Shown: in pieces, positions 17,076-26,311 of the stretch | Layout of the letters: every line of letters starts with the position of its first letter | Position numbering within the stretch: position 1 is the stretch's first letter | NCBI GenBank assembly: GCA_963775935.1 | Contig: CAVZKR010000002.1 | Span: 682,001 to 746,000 of the forward strand | Direction: 5' to 3' | Source: JBBIPA01 sp963775935 | Lineage (GTDB): Bacteria > Chloroflexota > Dehalococcoidia > GIF9 > UBA5629 | DNA: 64,000 bases | Program-made: the position numbers and the translations under genes | The notes under the pieces: model-generated | Told to the model about the DNA's origin: nothing | Seen by the model: the letters and a program-made list of their open reading frames with translations, nothing else | The model's database searches: none

Positions 17076-18002
17076 ATGGCAGATATCAGCGTTCAACTGG
17101 CCCCGTCACATACCAGAGGCTTACGTTTGGCTAATCCGGTGATGACAGCCTCCGGCACGTTCGGGTATGGGGTCGAGTATAGTGAGCTAGTAGATATACA
17201 AAGACTGGGAGCAATAGTCTGCAAGGGAACGACACTCAAACCCAGGGATGGCAATGCCCAACCACGACTCTGGGAGACAGCTTCAGGACTGCTCAACTCC
17301 ATAGGATTGCAGAACATTGGGGTTGAAGCTGTAGTGAAAGAAAAGGCTCCGGTATGGGCTCACTGGAATGTACCGGTTATCGTTAATATAGCCGGTGAAA
17401 GTGTCGATGAGTATATAGAGGTGGCATCGAAGCTGGATGGTGTAGCAGGTATCGGTGGTATCGAGGTGAATATAAGCTGCCCCAACGTGTCATCTGGCGG
17501 GATGGAATTCGGCACTAACCCTAAGATTGCAGCTCAGGTCACCTCGGCAGTGAAGGCTGCTACCAGCCTGCCGGTGCTGGTGAAGCTCAGTCCCAATGTT
17601 GTGGATATTGCAGAAATAGCTCTGGCTGTTACTGAAGCAGGGGCTGATGCACTCACGGTGATGAATACGCTTCGTGGTATGATGATTGATATTAAAGGAA
17701 AGAAGCCTTCGCTGGGCAATGTTGTTGGTGGGTTGTCAGGTCCAGCGATTAAACCGATAGCCCTCTATATGGTCTACAAGGTGGCGGGAGCAGTGAAGGT
17801 GCCTGTGGTTGGTTGTGGTGGCATTCGTTGTGCTGAAGACGCCCTGGAATTTTTATTTGCAGGAGCCAGTGCTGTACAGGTCGGTACTGCTAATTTGAAT
17901 AATCCTCAAGCTGCTGTTGAAGTGTTGGAGGGCATTGAGCGGTACATGCAAGAAAATGGGATAGAGAAGCTGGACGACATCATCGGGATTGCCAGAGTAT
18001 AA
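17076..18002 (+). CDS. pyrD: Dihydroorotate dehydrogenase, class 1B catalytic subunit
   Basis: Oxidises dihydroorotate to orotate in pyrimidine synthesis with FMN. The 308-residue product has NPVMTASGTFGYG at the N-terminus, the NISCPNVSSGG segment, VKLSPNV, the GGLSGPAIKP motif and the FMN-phosphate site VVGCGGIRCAEDALEFLFAGASAVQVG. Class 1B enzymes work with an iron-sulfur flavoprotein PyrK, which is not in this window. Confidence 0.95.
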   Translation: MADISVQLAPSHTRGLRLANPVMTASGTFGYGVEYSELVDIQRLGAIVCKGTTLKPRDGNAQPRLWETASGLLNSIGLQNIGVEAVVKEKAPVWAHWNVPVIVNIAGESVDEYIEVASKLDGVAGIGGIEVNISCPNVSSGGMEFGTNPKIAAQVTSAVKAATSLPVLVKLSPNVVDIAEIALAVTEAGADALTVMNTLRGMMIDIKGKKPSLGNVVGGLSGPAIKPIALYMVYKVAGAVKVPVVGCGGIRCAEDALEFLFAGASAVQVGTANLNNPQAAVEVLEGIERYMQENGIEKLDDIIGIARV

Positions 18003-18012
18003 CGTTCTTGTT

Positions 18013-18420
18013 CTATTGAGCTGTACCAAATTCCTTTTTGATGAATTCGGCTATTTTTTGTGTGGGGGTACCCGGCCCAAAGACAGCTTTTACCCCTATC
18101 TTTTGTAAGACAGTGCTATCCTCGTCAGGAATAATGCCGCCAGCAATGACCAGGACATCGGTCAAACCTTTCTTTTTCAGACCCTGCACAATCGCAGGAA
18201 AAAGTTCCAGATGTGCCCCTGAGAGAATGCTCAAGCCAACCACGTCCACATCTTCCTGGACTGCTGCTTCCACTATCATTTCTGGTGTCTGGCGGATGCC
18301 GGTATAGATTACCTCCATACCTGCATCTCGAAGAGCTCTGGCAACTACTTTGGCGCCACGGTCATGACCATCCAGCCCAGGCTTGGCTACTAATACTCTG
18401 ATTTTTCTCTCTTCTACCAT
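18013..18420 (-). CDS. Methylmalonyl-CoA mutase, B12-binding (C-terminal) subunit
   Basis: The cobalamin-binding subunit shows KPGLDGHDRGAKVVARALRDAG, containing the base-off histidine motif DxHxxG (DGHDRG), then GLSILSGAH and VIAGGIIPDED. The start is set at ATG 18420 because GGAAGGAG lies just upstream; a longer frame to 18525 would overlap the epimerase. It is the third gene of a minus-strand mutase-epimerase-B12 unit. Confidence 0.93.
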   Translation of the reverse strand: MVEERKIRVLVAKPGLDGHDRGAKVVARALRDAGMEVIYTGIRQTPEMIVEAAVQEDVDVVGLSILSGAHLELFPAIVQGLKKKGLTDVLVIAGGIIPDEDSTVLQKIGVKAVFGPGTPTQKIAEFIKKEFGTAQ

Positions 18421-18490
18421 ATGTCGCTCCTTCCCAGGACGCATACATTTTCCCATAGTGTTGTCAGTAATGTCCATAATGGCAACAGGG

Positions 18491-18904
18491 TTAATGAGAT
18501 TGATCATATGCTTGTGCCAGCTCAATAAGCACCCCTTTCGTTGATTTGGGGTGGATGAAGCCTATTTGCCCGACTAATCCTTTACGTCCCTTCTTATCAA
18601 TCAGTTGGCCTCCCCGCTCAGCAATAGTGTTTAATACCTGGTCGATATTGTCAACCTCGAGACATATGTGGTGGATTCCTTCGCCCTTATTTTTCAGGAA
18701 GTTGGCCAATCCGCTATTGGAATCGATTGGTTCCAGTAATTCGATTTCACCGCTATCACCCATGGGAATGAGAGCAGCTTTTACACCTTGCTCCGGCATA
18801 GTTTCAATCCTGGTTGCTTTGACGTCGAACAGCCCTTCGTAGAGTTTTAATGCCTCATCCAGGTTTTTCACAACAATAGCAACATGATTGATTTTTTTAA
18901 TCAT
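18491..18904 (-). CDS. mce: Methylmalonyl-CoA epimerase
   Basis: Interconverts R- and S-methylmalonyl-CoA. It is a vicinal-oxygen-chelate (glyoxalase-like) fold: IKKINHVAIVVKNLDEAL (metal His), GLANFLKNKGEGIHHICLEV (second His) and LIELAQ (Glu). About 137 residues. ATG 18904 is chosen because a GGGAGGG site lies just upstream. It sits between the two mutase subunit genes. Confidence 0.95.
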   Translation of the reverse strand: MIKKINHVAIVVKNLDEALKLYEGLFDVKATRIETMPEQGVKAALIPMGDSGEIELLEPIDSNSGLANFLKNKGEGIHHICLEVDNIDQVLNTIAERGGQLIDKKGRKGLVGQIGFIHPKSTKGVLIELAQAYDQSH

Positions 18905-18940
18905 AGTCTTTCCCTCCCTCACACAGCAAATTCCTCTCTG

Positions 18941-20593
18941 TTAGAAGACGAGATATTCCTTCTGGGTGCCGAAGCTTTTACGCAGCACTTCGCAGATTTC
19001 ACCAATGCTGGCATATGCTTCCACGCATTCAATAAAGGCAGGCATAGTGTTATCTGCGCTGCGCGATACTTCGTCCAGATAGTGAAGAACCTTTGTTACC
19101 TTATCATTATCTCTCTTTTTCTTCACCTCGGCCAGGTGTTCGACCTGCTTCTTTTCCTGCTCCGGGTCAAACTTTAGCAGAGGTATTTGGGAAGAATGAG
19201 AGACGAACTTGTTGACGCCGACTACGGTGGTTTTATTTTCATCGATGTTTCTCTGCTGTCGATAGGAGCTTTCCTGAATTTCTTTCTGTTGAAATCCTTG
19301 CTCAATGGCAACAACAGCACCGCCGAGGCTGTCTATCCTGGCGATATATTTTTCAGTTTCTTTTTCCAGTGTGTCGGTAAGCGATTCTATGAGATACGAA
19401 CCACCCAGAGGGTCAACTATGTCACCGACACCGTTCTCGTAAGCCAGGAGTTGCTGAGTGCGCAAGGCGATAGTGACCGCTTCTTCTGTTGGCACGGCAT
19501 AGGCTTCGTCGAAGGAGTTAGTGTGGAGTGATTGTGTGCCGCCCAGGATTGCTGCCAGTGCCTGAATAGCTACTCTGACAGTGTTGTTATAAGGTTGTTG
19601 TGCGGTAAGGGTGCAGCCAGCGGTCTGGGTATGGAAGCGCAGCATCATCGAGCGTGGATCTTTGGCTTTAAATCGCTGTTTCATAATTTTCGCCCAGAGC
19701 CGGCGTGCCGCTCTGAATTTAGCAACTTCCTCGAACAGATTATTGTGGCTATCGAAGAAGAAGGAAAGCCTGCCGGCGAATTTATCGACATCCAACCCTG
19801 TATTGAGCGCTGCCTGGACATAGGCAATGCCATTAGCTAGAGTGAAGGCGATTTCCTGAGCTGCGGTAGCGCCCGCTTCACGGATGTGATAGCCGCTGAT
19901 GCTGATGGTATTCCAGTTGGGAACATTTTTACTACAATAAGCAAAAATATCTGTGGTCAGTCTCATCGATGGGCGTGGCGGGAAGATATGAGTGCCGCGA
20001 GCAATATATTCTTTTAAAATGTCGTTTTGAATGGTGCCGTCGAGTTTATTAGCTCTGACTCCTTGCTTTTTAGCTAAGGCGAGGTACATTGCGAGCAGCA
20101 CTGGAGCAGTGGCGTTGATAGTCATTGAGGTGCTGACCTTATCCAGGGGGATTTCTTTGAACAAAATTTCCATGTCAGCCAATGTGTCAATGGCAACTCC
20201 TACCTTGCCTACCTCACCTCTGGCTATGGGGTGATCTGAGTCGTAACCAATCTGCGTGGGCAGGTCGAAGGCGATACTGAGTCCTGTTTGTCCCTGCTCC
20301 AGGAGATAGCGGTAGCGTCGGTTGGACTCTTCGGCAGTGGCAAAGCCGGCGTACTGGCGCATAGTCCATAACCTGCCACGATACATGGTTGGCTGGATGC
20401 CTCTGGTGAAGGGATATTCACCGGGATACCCCATGGCTGATGAGTAATCGAATGTCGCCAGGTCATCTGGGGTATATACCTGGGAGAGGTTGATGCCGCT
20501 TGTCGTCTCGAATTTTTGTTGGCGCTCTGGTGATTTCTTCAGAGTGGTAGCCAGGGTGGTATCATGCCATTCTCGCTTACTTTTACTGGACAT
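18941..20593 (-). CDS. Methylmalonyl-CoA mutase, large (substrate-binding) subunit
   Basis: Adenosylcobalamin-dependent interconversion of methylmalonyl-CoA and succinyl-CoA. The 550-residue TIM-barrel part has PGEYPFTRGIQPTMYRGRLWTMRQYAGFATAEESNRRYRYLL, GLSIAFDLPTQIGYDSD, SISGYHIREAGA and the HTQTAGCTL-AQQPYNN block. The B12 domain is on a separate gene (18013), a split layout usual in archaea and many anaerobic bacteria. It leads the unit with the epimerase and B12 subunit. Confidence 0.96.
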   Translation of the reverse strand: MSSKSKREWHDTTLATTLKKSPERQQKFETTSGINLSQVYTPDDLATFDYSSAMGYPGEYPFTRGIQPTMYRGRLWTMRQYAGFATAEESNRRYRYLLEQGQTGLSIAFDLPTQIGYDSDHPIARGEVGKVGVAIDTLADMEILFKEIPLDKVSTSMTINATAPVLLAMYLALAKKQGVRANKLDGTIQNDILKEYIARGTHIFPPRPSMRLTTDIFAYCSKNVPNWNTISISGYHIREAGATAAQEIAFTLANGIAYVQAALNTGLDVDKFAGRLSFFFDSHNNLFEEVAKFRAARRLWAKIMKQRFKAKDPRSMMLRFHTQTAGCTLTAQQPYNNTVRVAIQALAAILGGTQSLHTNSFDEAYAVPTEEAVTIALRTQQLLAYENGVGDIVDPLGGSYLIESLTDTLEKETEKYIARIDSLGGAVVAIEQGFQQKEIQESSYRQQRNIDENKTTVVGVNKFVSHSSQIPLLKFDPEQEKKQVEHLAEVKKKRDNDKVTKVLHYLDEVSRSADNTMPAFIECVEAYASIGEICEVLRKSFGTQKEYLVF

Positions 20594-20849
20594 GGTATCT
20601 CTCCTCTATTTACTAACCAAATTAACGACTACTTATATTTTAGCAGCATTTGGCAAGCTCAGCAAAGGCTATATGATAATCGTATAAATATATTGTTATT
20701 CTTCATGAAATCGTATTAGTTTGGGGCGGTATTTCATGTACAATGGCTTAAGTAGGTTAGAGGAGGTAGAAACTGTGAGATCTATCTCGGCAGTTTTGTA
20801 TATCTGTATTGACGACAAGTTATATTACTTGTTAGAATTGGTTTCCTAC

Positions 20850-20925
20850 GGGGATATAGCTCAATTGGGAGAGCGCTGCGTTCGCATCGCAGAGGTCGGG
20901 GGTTCGAATCCCCCTATCTCCACCA
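20850..20925 (+). tRNA. tRNA-Ala (anticodon CGC)
   Basis: The acceptor arm GGGGATA / TATCTCC includes a G3:U70 pair, the alanine identity element. The anticodon stem CTGCG / CGCAG encloses TTCGCAT, giving CGC. The T-arm is GGGGGTTCGAATCCCCC and CCA is encoded. It stands at the left edge of the accessory region. I found no second copy of its 3' end in the window. Confidence 0.96.
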
Positions 20926-21260
20926 GAGCTTCAATAAGAACAACCGAAGTTATTAAAAATAGAATTTATCTCCGCTATTTCTATCCATAGATACCCTGGC
21001 TTCATGTGTGGGAGTACCATTGAACAAAACTGACAAAAGTGTGATCCAATATGCCGCTAAATTGAGACCCCCATATACAAATTTGCCCCTATTTTTAGCA
21101 TTAACAAAGCGTCACTCGCATTTTTTATCAAATTTCAACCTGTCTGTAACATATTTGTAACATTTCCTGGTAGAATATTAGTATAGATAGCGGTGTGCGC
21201 TACCGTTTCGACTTTAGGGTGGAGCACGAAGTGTTTGAAAACGGTCAAAGGAGGTAAGCA
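20926..21260. other. Non-coding stretch after tRNA-Ala
   Basis: 335 bases with no convincing gene. The sequence is AT-rich, and the last 15 bases hold the AAAGGAGGT ribosome-binding site of the next gene. Confidence 0.4.
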
Positions 21261-21629
21261 ATGTCATACGATTGGGGACCGCATTATATTATTCCTTCGG
21301 CTATTATCAAGAGCTACTCCGGCATGGTTCAACTCCGCGAGGAGTACGATGAGCAGCTTCTCGACAAGGAACTTGAAGAATTTGGATTTTCGGGACGTAT
21401 TCTAAGGGTCAACAATCCCTGGTATTGTCGCTCAAAGGGTACAACGACATGGATAAAGTTAGGAGAATCAGACAATAAAAGTGACAACTTTGCGGTGTCA
21501 TGGGATACACGCGAATCCAAAAACGGTGTATATGAAGTCTTGGGGTTGATGCATATACATGTCCTTGTAGGCAACGCTGAAAAGACTATCGCCGGGCAAA
21601 ACATAGTCGAAGTAACAGTAAAAAATTAG
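21261..21629 (+). CDS. Hypothetical protein
   Basis: 122 residues, soluble, with a strong AAAGGAGGT ribosome-binding site 7 bases upstream. The sequence mixes acidic and aromatic residues (MSYDWGPHYIIPSAII, NNPWYCRSKGTTTWIKLGES, GLMHIHVLVGNAEKTI) and ends in a strand-like segment. Not recognised; it could be a beta-sandwich domain. It is the first gene of the accessory region. Confidence 0.55.
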   Translation: MSYDWGPHYIIPSAIIKSYSGMVQLREEYDEQLLDKELEEFGFSGRILRVNNPWYCRSKGTTTWIKLGESDNKSDNFAVSWDTRESKNGVYEVLGLMHIHVLVGNAEKTIAGQNIVEVTVKN

Positions 21630-21954
21630 ACCCTCGTACAAGCCATCCACAAGAAGCAGGGAAGTGACCCTCGCTATGTCTTCGTTGGCTAACTGGCGGA
21701 CTTTTGCCAAAGACATATAAAAGGGTGCAATCAGCAGTCAAATTTCCCTTACTTCCTAACATCGTATCATCCATTCCGCACCATTGGTCACCTGTCCACT
21801 GAGAGCCTTTACTGCACCCATAGAAAAAATAAGGTTGCTTGTCTACCTGTCGAAATTGTTGTCTCTATACTATAAAAGAAAGGCGGGCAACTAAACCGTC
21901 TGGGGCCATTTAGCATTGCACAAACACTCAGATTGTGCACTTGTGAGCAATTGC
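21630..21954. other. Non-coding stretch
   Basis: 325 bases between two small genes. No gene, repeat or RNA is recognised. Confidence 0.35.
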
Positions 21955-22194
21955 CTATCGGAGGAACATACTATCAACGCCTGCATCAAAGTCCTCACTG
22001 CAAATGGGGCAGCGAAATACCACTCTAGTTATTGCCGTTCCTGACCTTTCAATGCGGTGAACCGAAGAGTCATGACCGCGCTTAGGACAACATGCGTATA
22101 GGGAATGGTGAAAGCCTGTGGCTGGGTCAGGTATGCTTAGTTGGCCTCTGGAAAGCATTTCTTTTATTCTCCGTAACTCACCTTTTTTTGCCAT
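21955..22194 (-). CDS. Small zinc-ribbon-like protein
   Basis: 79 residues. Cysteines and histidines are arranged as C-C-P-K-R-G-H and FRCPICSEDF, suggesting one treble-clef or zinc-ribbon site. The N-terminus is basic (MAKKGELRRIKEMLSRG), preceded by an AGGAGGAAGG-like site on the minus strand. No family recognised. Confidence 0.5.
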   Translation of the reverse strand: MAKKGELRRIKEMLSRGQLSIPDPATGFHHSLYACCPKRGHDSSVHRIERSGTAITRVVFRCPICSEDFDAGVDSMFLR

Positions 22195-22447
22195 TTCCTT
22201 CCTCCTATAGCTATAGTAACTGCCTATCTCAGATCAAAGAGACGTAGCCATTTATTTTCAAAAGCCTTTTCCATTATTGCATCCCTATTGTTCTTAAATC
22301 AACCCGTCAGTTCAGCTTATCCCCGCTGTTTAAATATAAAAAGAAAACTTTCTAGCGGATTGTGCAGTATGCCTCGCCTTCGACACGTTCTCTCGTGGGC
22401 AATGCCTTAAAAGCAATGCAGGTATTGCAGAGTAATAGCAAGCGTTC
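22195..22447. other. Non-coding stretch before the metalloprotease-like lipoprotein gene
   Basis: No gene is seen between the zinc-ribbon gene and the promoter at 22448. Confidence 0.35.
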
Positions 22448-22476
22448 TTGACATTTCGAGCCCGGTTGCAAATAAT
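22448..22476 (+). promoter_or_regulatory. Candidate sigma-70 promoter
   Basis: TTGACA and AATAAT with a 17-base spacer, 27 bases before the ATG of the lipoprotein gene at 22504. Confidence 0.5.
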
Positions 22477-22503
22477 ATGCTTATCGGCGGCTGGGAGCGT
22501 ATC

Positions 22504-24300
22504 ATGGCGAGATTCAAAGTATTGTCCGTAATCCTTTCCCTTCTCATTTTGGTTGCCATGCTTCTAGGGTGTATCAGCCCGACTGCCGTACCCACTCCAA
22601 CACCTTCACCTCAGCCTACGCCGACACCTGCGCCAACAGCCACACCAACCCCGAACCTGAGCTTAAGCTATGAAAGTAGTGCTTATGGCGTAAGAATTAA
22701 GTATCCTCAAGACTGGACAAAACAAGAAGGAGTCAAGGGAACTGTTGTAACATTTGTCGCTACAAAGGAAAGCGTTTCAGCTACTCAGGAATCCCTTGCT
22801 ATTACAGTTCAAGATTTGCCTTCATCGTCAATACCATTAAGTGCGTATACTCAATTGATTATCAGTCGATTAGGGCAAACGATTACGGATTTCAATCTTA
22901 TCGAATCAGGTGCTACTACTCTTGCGGGTAGTTCTGCGCATAAGGTGGTATACACCGGGAAGCAGGGACAACACAATATTGAGATTTTGCGTATATGGAC
23001 AATAATAAACAAGCAAGCTTACATGATAACGTATGTTGCAGAATCGAATAGATATTTTGACTTCTTTGGAATCATACAACAAATGATTGATTCATTCTCC
23101 ACATCTACGCCTACATCCACCCCGACGCCTTCAGAAGCACCACTGCCACCTGGAGCAACGCAAGAGAGCATACTCGGGATACATACAACAAAAGCCATAG
23201 GCGAACAAAAGGTTATCGTCATTATTGCAGATTTTCCAGATGTAAAGCCTACTCTTTCCCAAGAGCAAATATATAATAAGGTTTTCGTAGAACTGGACAA
23301 GTATTTCCGTGATGCTTCATATGGCCAAATGTGGCTAAGAGGAAATATAACAAAACGGTATCTGCTGCCTCAACCTGTGTCGCTTTACAAAGTGTCGCCA
23401 TACAACCTAATGATCGACCGCACAGTTGTCCGGTCTCTGGTCCAGAGTGTTATAGATGCCGCTGACGGTGATGTGGACTTCTCCCAATACTCCCATGTAA
23501 TTATAGTTTTGGGGGCATCACGTATGACGGCGCCCTGGGGAGGTATGATTCCCGGCCAGATTGGTACGACGACGATATCCACGAAAAGTGGACAGACTAT
23601 TAGCAGTGCAGCTATGTTGTGTGAGGATTCGCACTTAGGCAGCTTTGTTCATGACTCTATTCATGCGTTAGGGGGTTACATACCGCGTGGTAAGACGGGA
23701 TATCAGCGCATAGTACCTTGCTTATATGACCAGGTTTTACAGTCTATTACTGGAGATTTCAGAGGGCATCAATTCTTCCTGACTTATATGGGCGCCTGGG
23801 ACCCGATGTCCTGCCACGTCTATAAGTGGCAACTGCCTCCGACAGGGCTGTCATCCTGGACGAAGATGCGTTTGGGGTGGATTGAGCCCTCCAAGGTGGC
23901 TGTAATCAACCTAGGACAGACCACCACTGTTAGGCTTGACCCGTTGGGGAGTGCTACCTCATCTACCCTGGTGGTTAAAATCCCCTTAACCGCAGACACT
24001 TTCTACCTGGTTGAAAACCGTCAAAAGGTTGGTTTTGATGAGTATGCCCCATCAATGGGCGTCTTGGTACTCTACTGCGATGACAGTTACGTAGGTGAAT
24101 GCATGGATGGAAAGGGGCCAGTGCAGCTCATGGATGCTAATCCAAGTGTTCCCTATCTTCAGGGTGCTGCTTTTGACATCGGCAAGAGAGAGATATTCAA
24201 AGATACCAAGAACAATCTGGCTATTATTTTGCTGCGAAAGGTTGGCCTTTCTTATGAAATCAAAATCACAACCGCAGATAAAGCCGATACCATTCCTTGA
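22504..24300 (+). CDS. Lipoprotein with M6-like metalloprotease domain, probably inactive
   Basis: 598 residues from ATG 22504. A lipobox (MLLGC) and a Pro/Thr repeat linker anchor the protein outside the cell. Residues about 50-200 form a PsbP-like domain (SYESSAYGVRIKYPQDW). After a second Pro/Thr linker comes a region like M6 (immune-inhibitor-A type) peptidases: VIVIIADFPDVKPT, YFRDASYGQMWLRG, the FVHDSIHALGG site and GAWDPMSC, ending with LGWIEPSKV. The usual HEXXH is HDSIH here (residues 383-387). Glu to Asp in that position normally abolishes or strongly reduces catalysis. A binding or scaffold role is possible. Confidence 0.75.
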   Translation: MARFKVLSVILSLLILVAMLLGCISPTAVPTPTPSPQPTPTPAPTATPTPNLSLSYESSAYGVRIKYPQDWTKQEGVKGTVVTFVATKESVSATQESLAITVQDLPSSSIPLSAYTQLIISRLGQTITDFNLIESGATTLAGSSAHKVVYTGKQGQHNIEILRIWTIINKQAYMITYVAESNRYFDFFGIIQQMIDSFSTSTPTSTPTPSEAPLPPGATQESILGIHTTKAIGEQKVIVIIADFPDVKPTLSQEQIYNKVFVELDKYFRDASYGQMWLRGNITKRYLLPQPVSLYKVSPYNLMIDRTVVRSLVQSVIDAADGDVDFSQYSHVIIVLGASRMTAPWGGMIPGQIGTTTISTKSGQTISSAAMLCEDSHLGSFVHDSIHALGGYIPRGKTGYQRIVPCLYDQVLQSITGDFRGHQFFLTYMGAWDPMSCHVYKWQLPPTGLSSWTKMRLGWIEPSKVAVINLGQTTTVRLDPLGSATSSTLVVKIPLTADTFYLVENRQKVGFDEYAPSMGVLVLYCDDSYVGECMDGKGPVQLMDANPSVPYLQGAAFDIGKREIFKDTKNNLAIILLRKVGLSYEIKITTADKADTIP

Positions 24301-24318
24301 AACCGAGACATTATTAAG

Positions 24319-24480
24319 ATGGCTAATAGCGATGTAGCTGAAGACATAGCTGAAGGAAAAACATTTGGGCTTGATGGAGCTAGACAGCTACGAGCGCAAG
24401 CTGCCCTATCTTTTGACAAGGGCAACTATTAAGAAACCAAAAGGCTGGCTCAAGAAGCCAACGGATTGTTAGGCAAATGA
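24319..24480 (+). pseudogene. Remnant of a repeat-type protein with in-frame stop
   Basis: One frame reads MANSDVAEDIAEGKTFGLDG...AALSFDKGNY, a TAA stop, then ETKRLAQEANGLLGK-stop. The two halves join into a typical helical-repeat phrase (FDKGNY-x-ETKRLA). It could be a short real gene ending at the TAA, but the match across the stop suggests decay. Confidence 0.4.
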
Positions 24481-24704
24481 TGACCGCAACCTTCAGACCA
24501 ACCGATAGTGTCCCGAAGAATAGTTCAACAAAAGGGCGGATTGTTACATAACTGTCTTCTAATAAGCTCATCCTAAAGAGTTGGGTGTTACTTTGCTGCA
24601 CTTCAATTGGAGTGGGTAACAACCAAAATCAGTTTTTTTCGTTATACTTATTGTTAAACAGAACGGATGATATGGTGATAAGATGGCAGTTGGAGATAGT
24701 TGAA
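24481..24704. other. Non-coding stretch
   Basis: No gene is recognised. The start of the following gene is placed at 24705 because the longer frame lacks both a ribosome-binding site and a signal sequence. Confidence 0.3.
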
Positions 24705-25412
24705 ATGAAAAGGATTATCCTATATATGCTGATGGTAATAGGGCTGTTGAGCCTATGCTGCCTGAGTAGTGGTAGTAAGGTAACGAATGGCTTGAATATG
24801 CAAAACCCCTATCAAGCTAAAACCAGTGAGGTGGTAGTTATAAACATAATTGGCGAGGGCGGTAAGCCTGTCTCAGGGGTGCGTGTCTACAGTCCCGAAT
24901 ATCTTGGGGATACAGCTATAGACGGCAGTTTGCGTACCTTCTTTAAGGAGCCTAACGATTACCAGCTATCTGCCAGGAGAGGAAAAACCGGAGAGCCAGG
25001 ATTTGCTGAAACAAAAGGCGTAATAAGCATAATCCCCAGCCCTATCGAGTTGCAGGCTTTTAATGGAATAGAACCGCTTCTGCCTTCGGGTAAAACGTAT
25101 ACGGGAGAACAGCACTATAAACCAGGGATGGCAGTTAGGTTTAGTTTCAAGAACATTGGTGATAGGGAAATAATCTTAAACAATTCCGCCCCTTGGAAGA
25201 TACAAAGCCGGGAAGGTGAAATAGTCTTTGAACCTGTTGTCCTACAGGCGATAGTCAGGTTGGCACCTGGTGAACATAAAGAGTGGATTTGGAATCAGGA
25301 AGATAAGCATAAGCTCCAAGTAGGTGAGGGAGGCTACATGGTAGTCCTCAAATGTTCTGAGGGTGAATACGGCCTCCGCTTTTGGATTATACCCAAAGGA
25401 ATGATGCCGTAG
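24705..25412 (+). CDS. Secreted or lipid-anchored protein with beta-sandwich-like domains
   Basis: 235 residues from ATG 24705 (GGAG about 9 bases upstream). The N-terminus MKRIILYMLMVIGLLSLCCLSSG is a signal sequence with a possible lipobox. The segment EVVVINIIGEGGKPVSGVRVYSPEYLGDTAIDG resembles a carboxypeptidase-regulatory-like or Ig-type domain. The C-terminal part (MAVRFSFKNIGDREIILNNSAPWKI and LAPGEHKEWIWNQ) resembles an intracellular proteinase inhibitor (BsuPI) fold. Function unknown. Confidence 0.6.
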   Translation: MKRIILYMLMVIGLLSLCCLSSGSKVTNGLNMQNPYQAKTSEVVVINIIGEGGKPVSGVRVYSPEYLGDTAIDGSLRTFFKEPNDYQLSARRGKTGEPGFAETKGVISIIPSPIELQAFNGIEPLLPSGKTYTGEQHYKPGMAVRFSFKNIGDREIILNNSAPWKIQSREGEIVFEPVVLQAIVRLAPGEHKEWIWNQEDKHKLQVGEGGYMVVLKCSEGEYGLRFWIIPKGMMP

Positions 25413-25734
25413 ATTATTATCCGTGATCCAGTGAGGGGAACTGGAGAACCATGCAATCACGAAGGAGTAGTCGACGTAACTAAAAGTCCATTTTGTGCAG
25501 TAACTGTCACTGCCTGTGCTAGAAAATAGATCGTGAGTTGCAAGGCTAACAGGCCTCAGGGACCTCGTAGTATTTTTTGCCGATACTAGCGCGTCCGGTA
25601 CAAATAGTTCTTAACTCGTTATCTTACCGAAGGTTGAGTACCAGTGAATACCAAGAAATGTTACAATCTATAAAAGTTGGGCGATTTATAATCGATACTA
25701 TGAGCTAGTTGTTCATAAACAGTCGGGGGTGGCT
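25413..25734. other. Non-coding stretch
   Basis: 322 bases with no convincing gene, repeat or RNA. Confidence 0.35.
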
Positions 25735-26094
25735 ATGTCAATAAAGAGAGCTATTTATGTATTTATTTCAGTTCTTGTCTTGATCGGAGTTTTTATTGCT
25801 GGCTTTTGTTGGGGGAGAGGAGTTGGGTTTAGCTCCGCATATAAGCTTGGGGAAGAAGGAGGATACAGCCAAGGTTATATTTCGGGAAGCAATAAAGGAT
25901 ACGAGAATGGCGTCAGCGATGGCTACAATAGGGGTTTGGGTGATGGCTATAATAAGGGATACATGGAAGCTAATAGTAAAAGTTACAAAGAGGCTTACGA
26001 AGTAGGATATGACAAAGGTTATGATGATGCTTGGAAAGCAGGCCGGCAAGTTGGGTTCGTGTATCCTACAGGGAAATTACAAGGTGAAAAATAA
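25735..26094 (+). CDS. Membrane-anchored protein with Gly-Tyr repeats
   Basis: 119 residues. One N-terminal transmembrane helix (about 6-24) is followed by about 85 residues built of a degenerate GY-x(2-3)-G repeat, for example GYSQGY, GYENG, GYNRG, GYNKGY, GYDKGY. Such repeats are seen in Yae1-like and other surface or lectin-like proteins, but no function follows from them. No strong ribosome-binding site. Confidence 0.6.
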   Translation: MSIKRAIYVFISVLVLIGVFIAGFCWGRGVGFSSAYKLGEEGGYSQGYISGSNKGYENGVSDGYNRGLGDGYNKGYMEANSKSYKEAYEVGYDKGYDDAWKAGRQVGFVYPTGKLQGEK

Positions 26095-26137
26095 TTACAC
26101 ATACTGCTCCTCATTAAAGCAGGCCGGCAATGGTGAC

Positions 26138-26299
26138 ATGGCGTGCTGTATTGAGAAAACGTCTCCTGCAGAAGTATATCCTTTAGGTAACATTTGCCTG
26201 AAATGTGCAATTGGCATTTCCGACTATATCAAGCGTCCTTATGTCAGAGTGTTTGTTAGCCGTGGAAAGCCTAAGTTCTCAAATAAAATATGCTATTGA
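26138..26299 (+). CDS. Possible small Cys-containing protein
   Basis: 53 residues (MACCIEKTSPAEVYPLGNIC...) with six cysteines, including a C-x2-C pair, suggesting metal binding. There is no clear ribosome-binding site, so this could be chance. Confidence 0.3.
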   Translation: MACCIEKTSPAEVYPLGNICLKCAIGISDYIKRPYVRVFVSRGKPKFSNKICY

Positions 26300-26311
26300 A
26301 CTATGCTTGAC

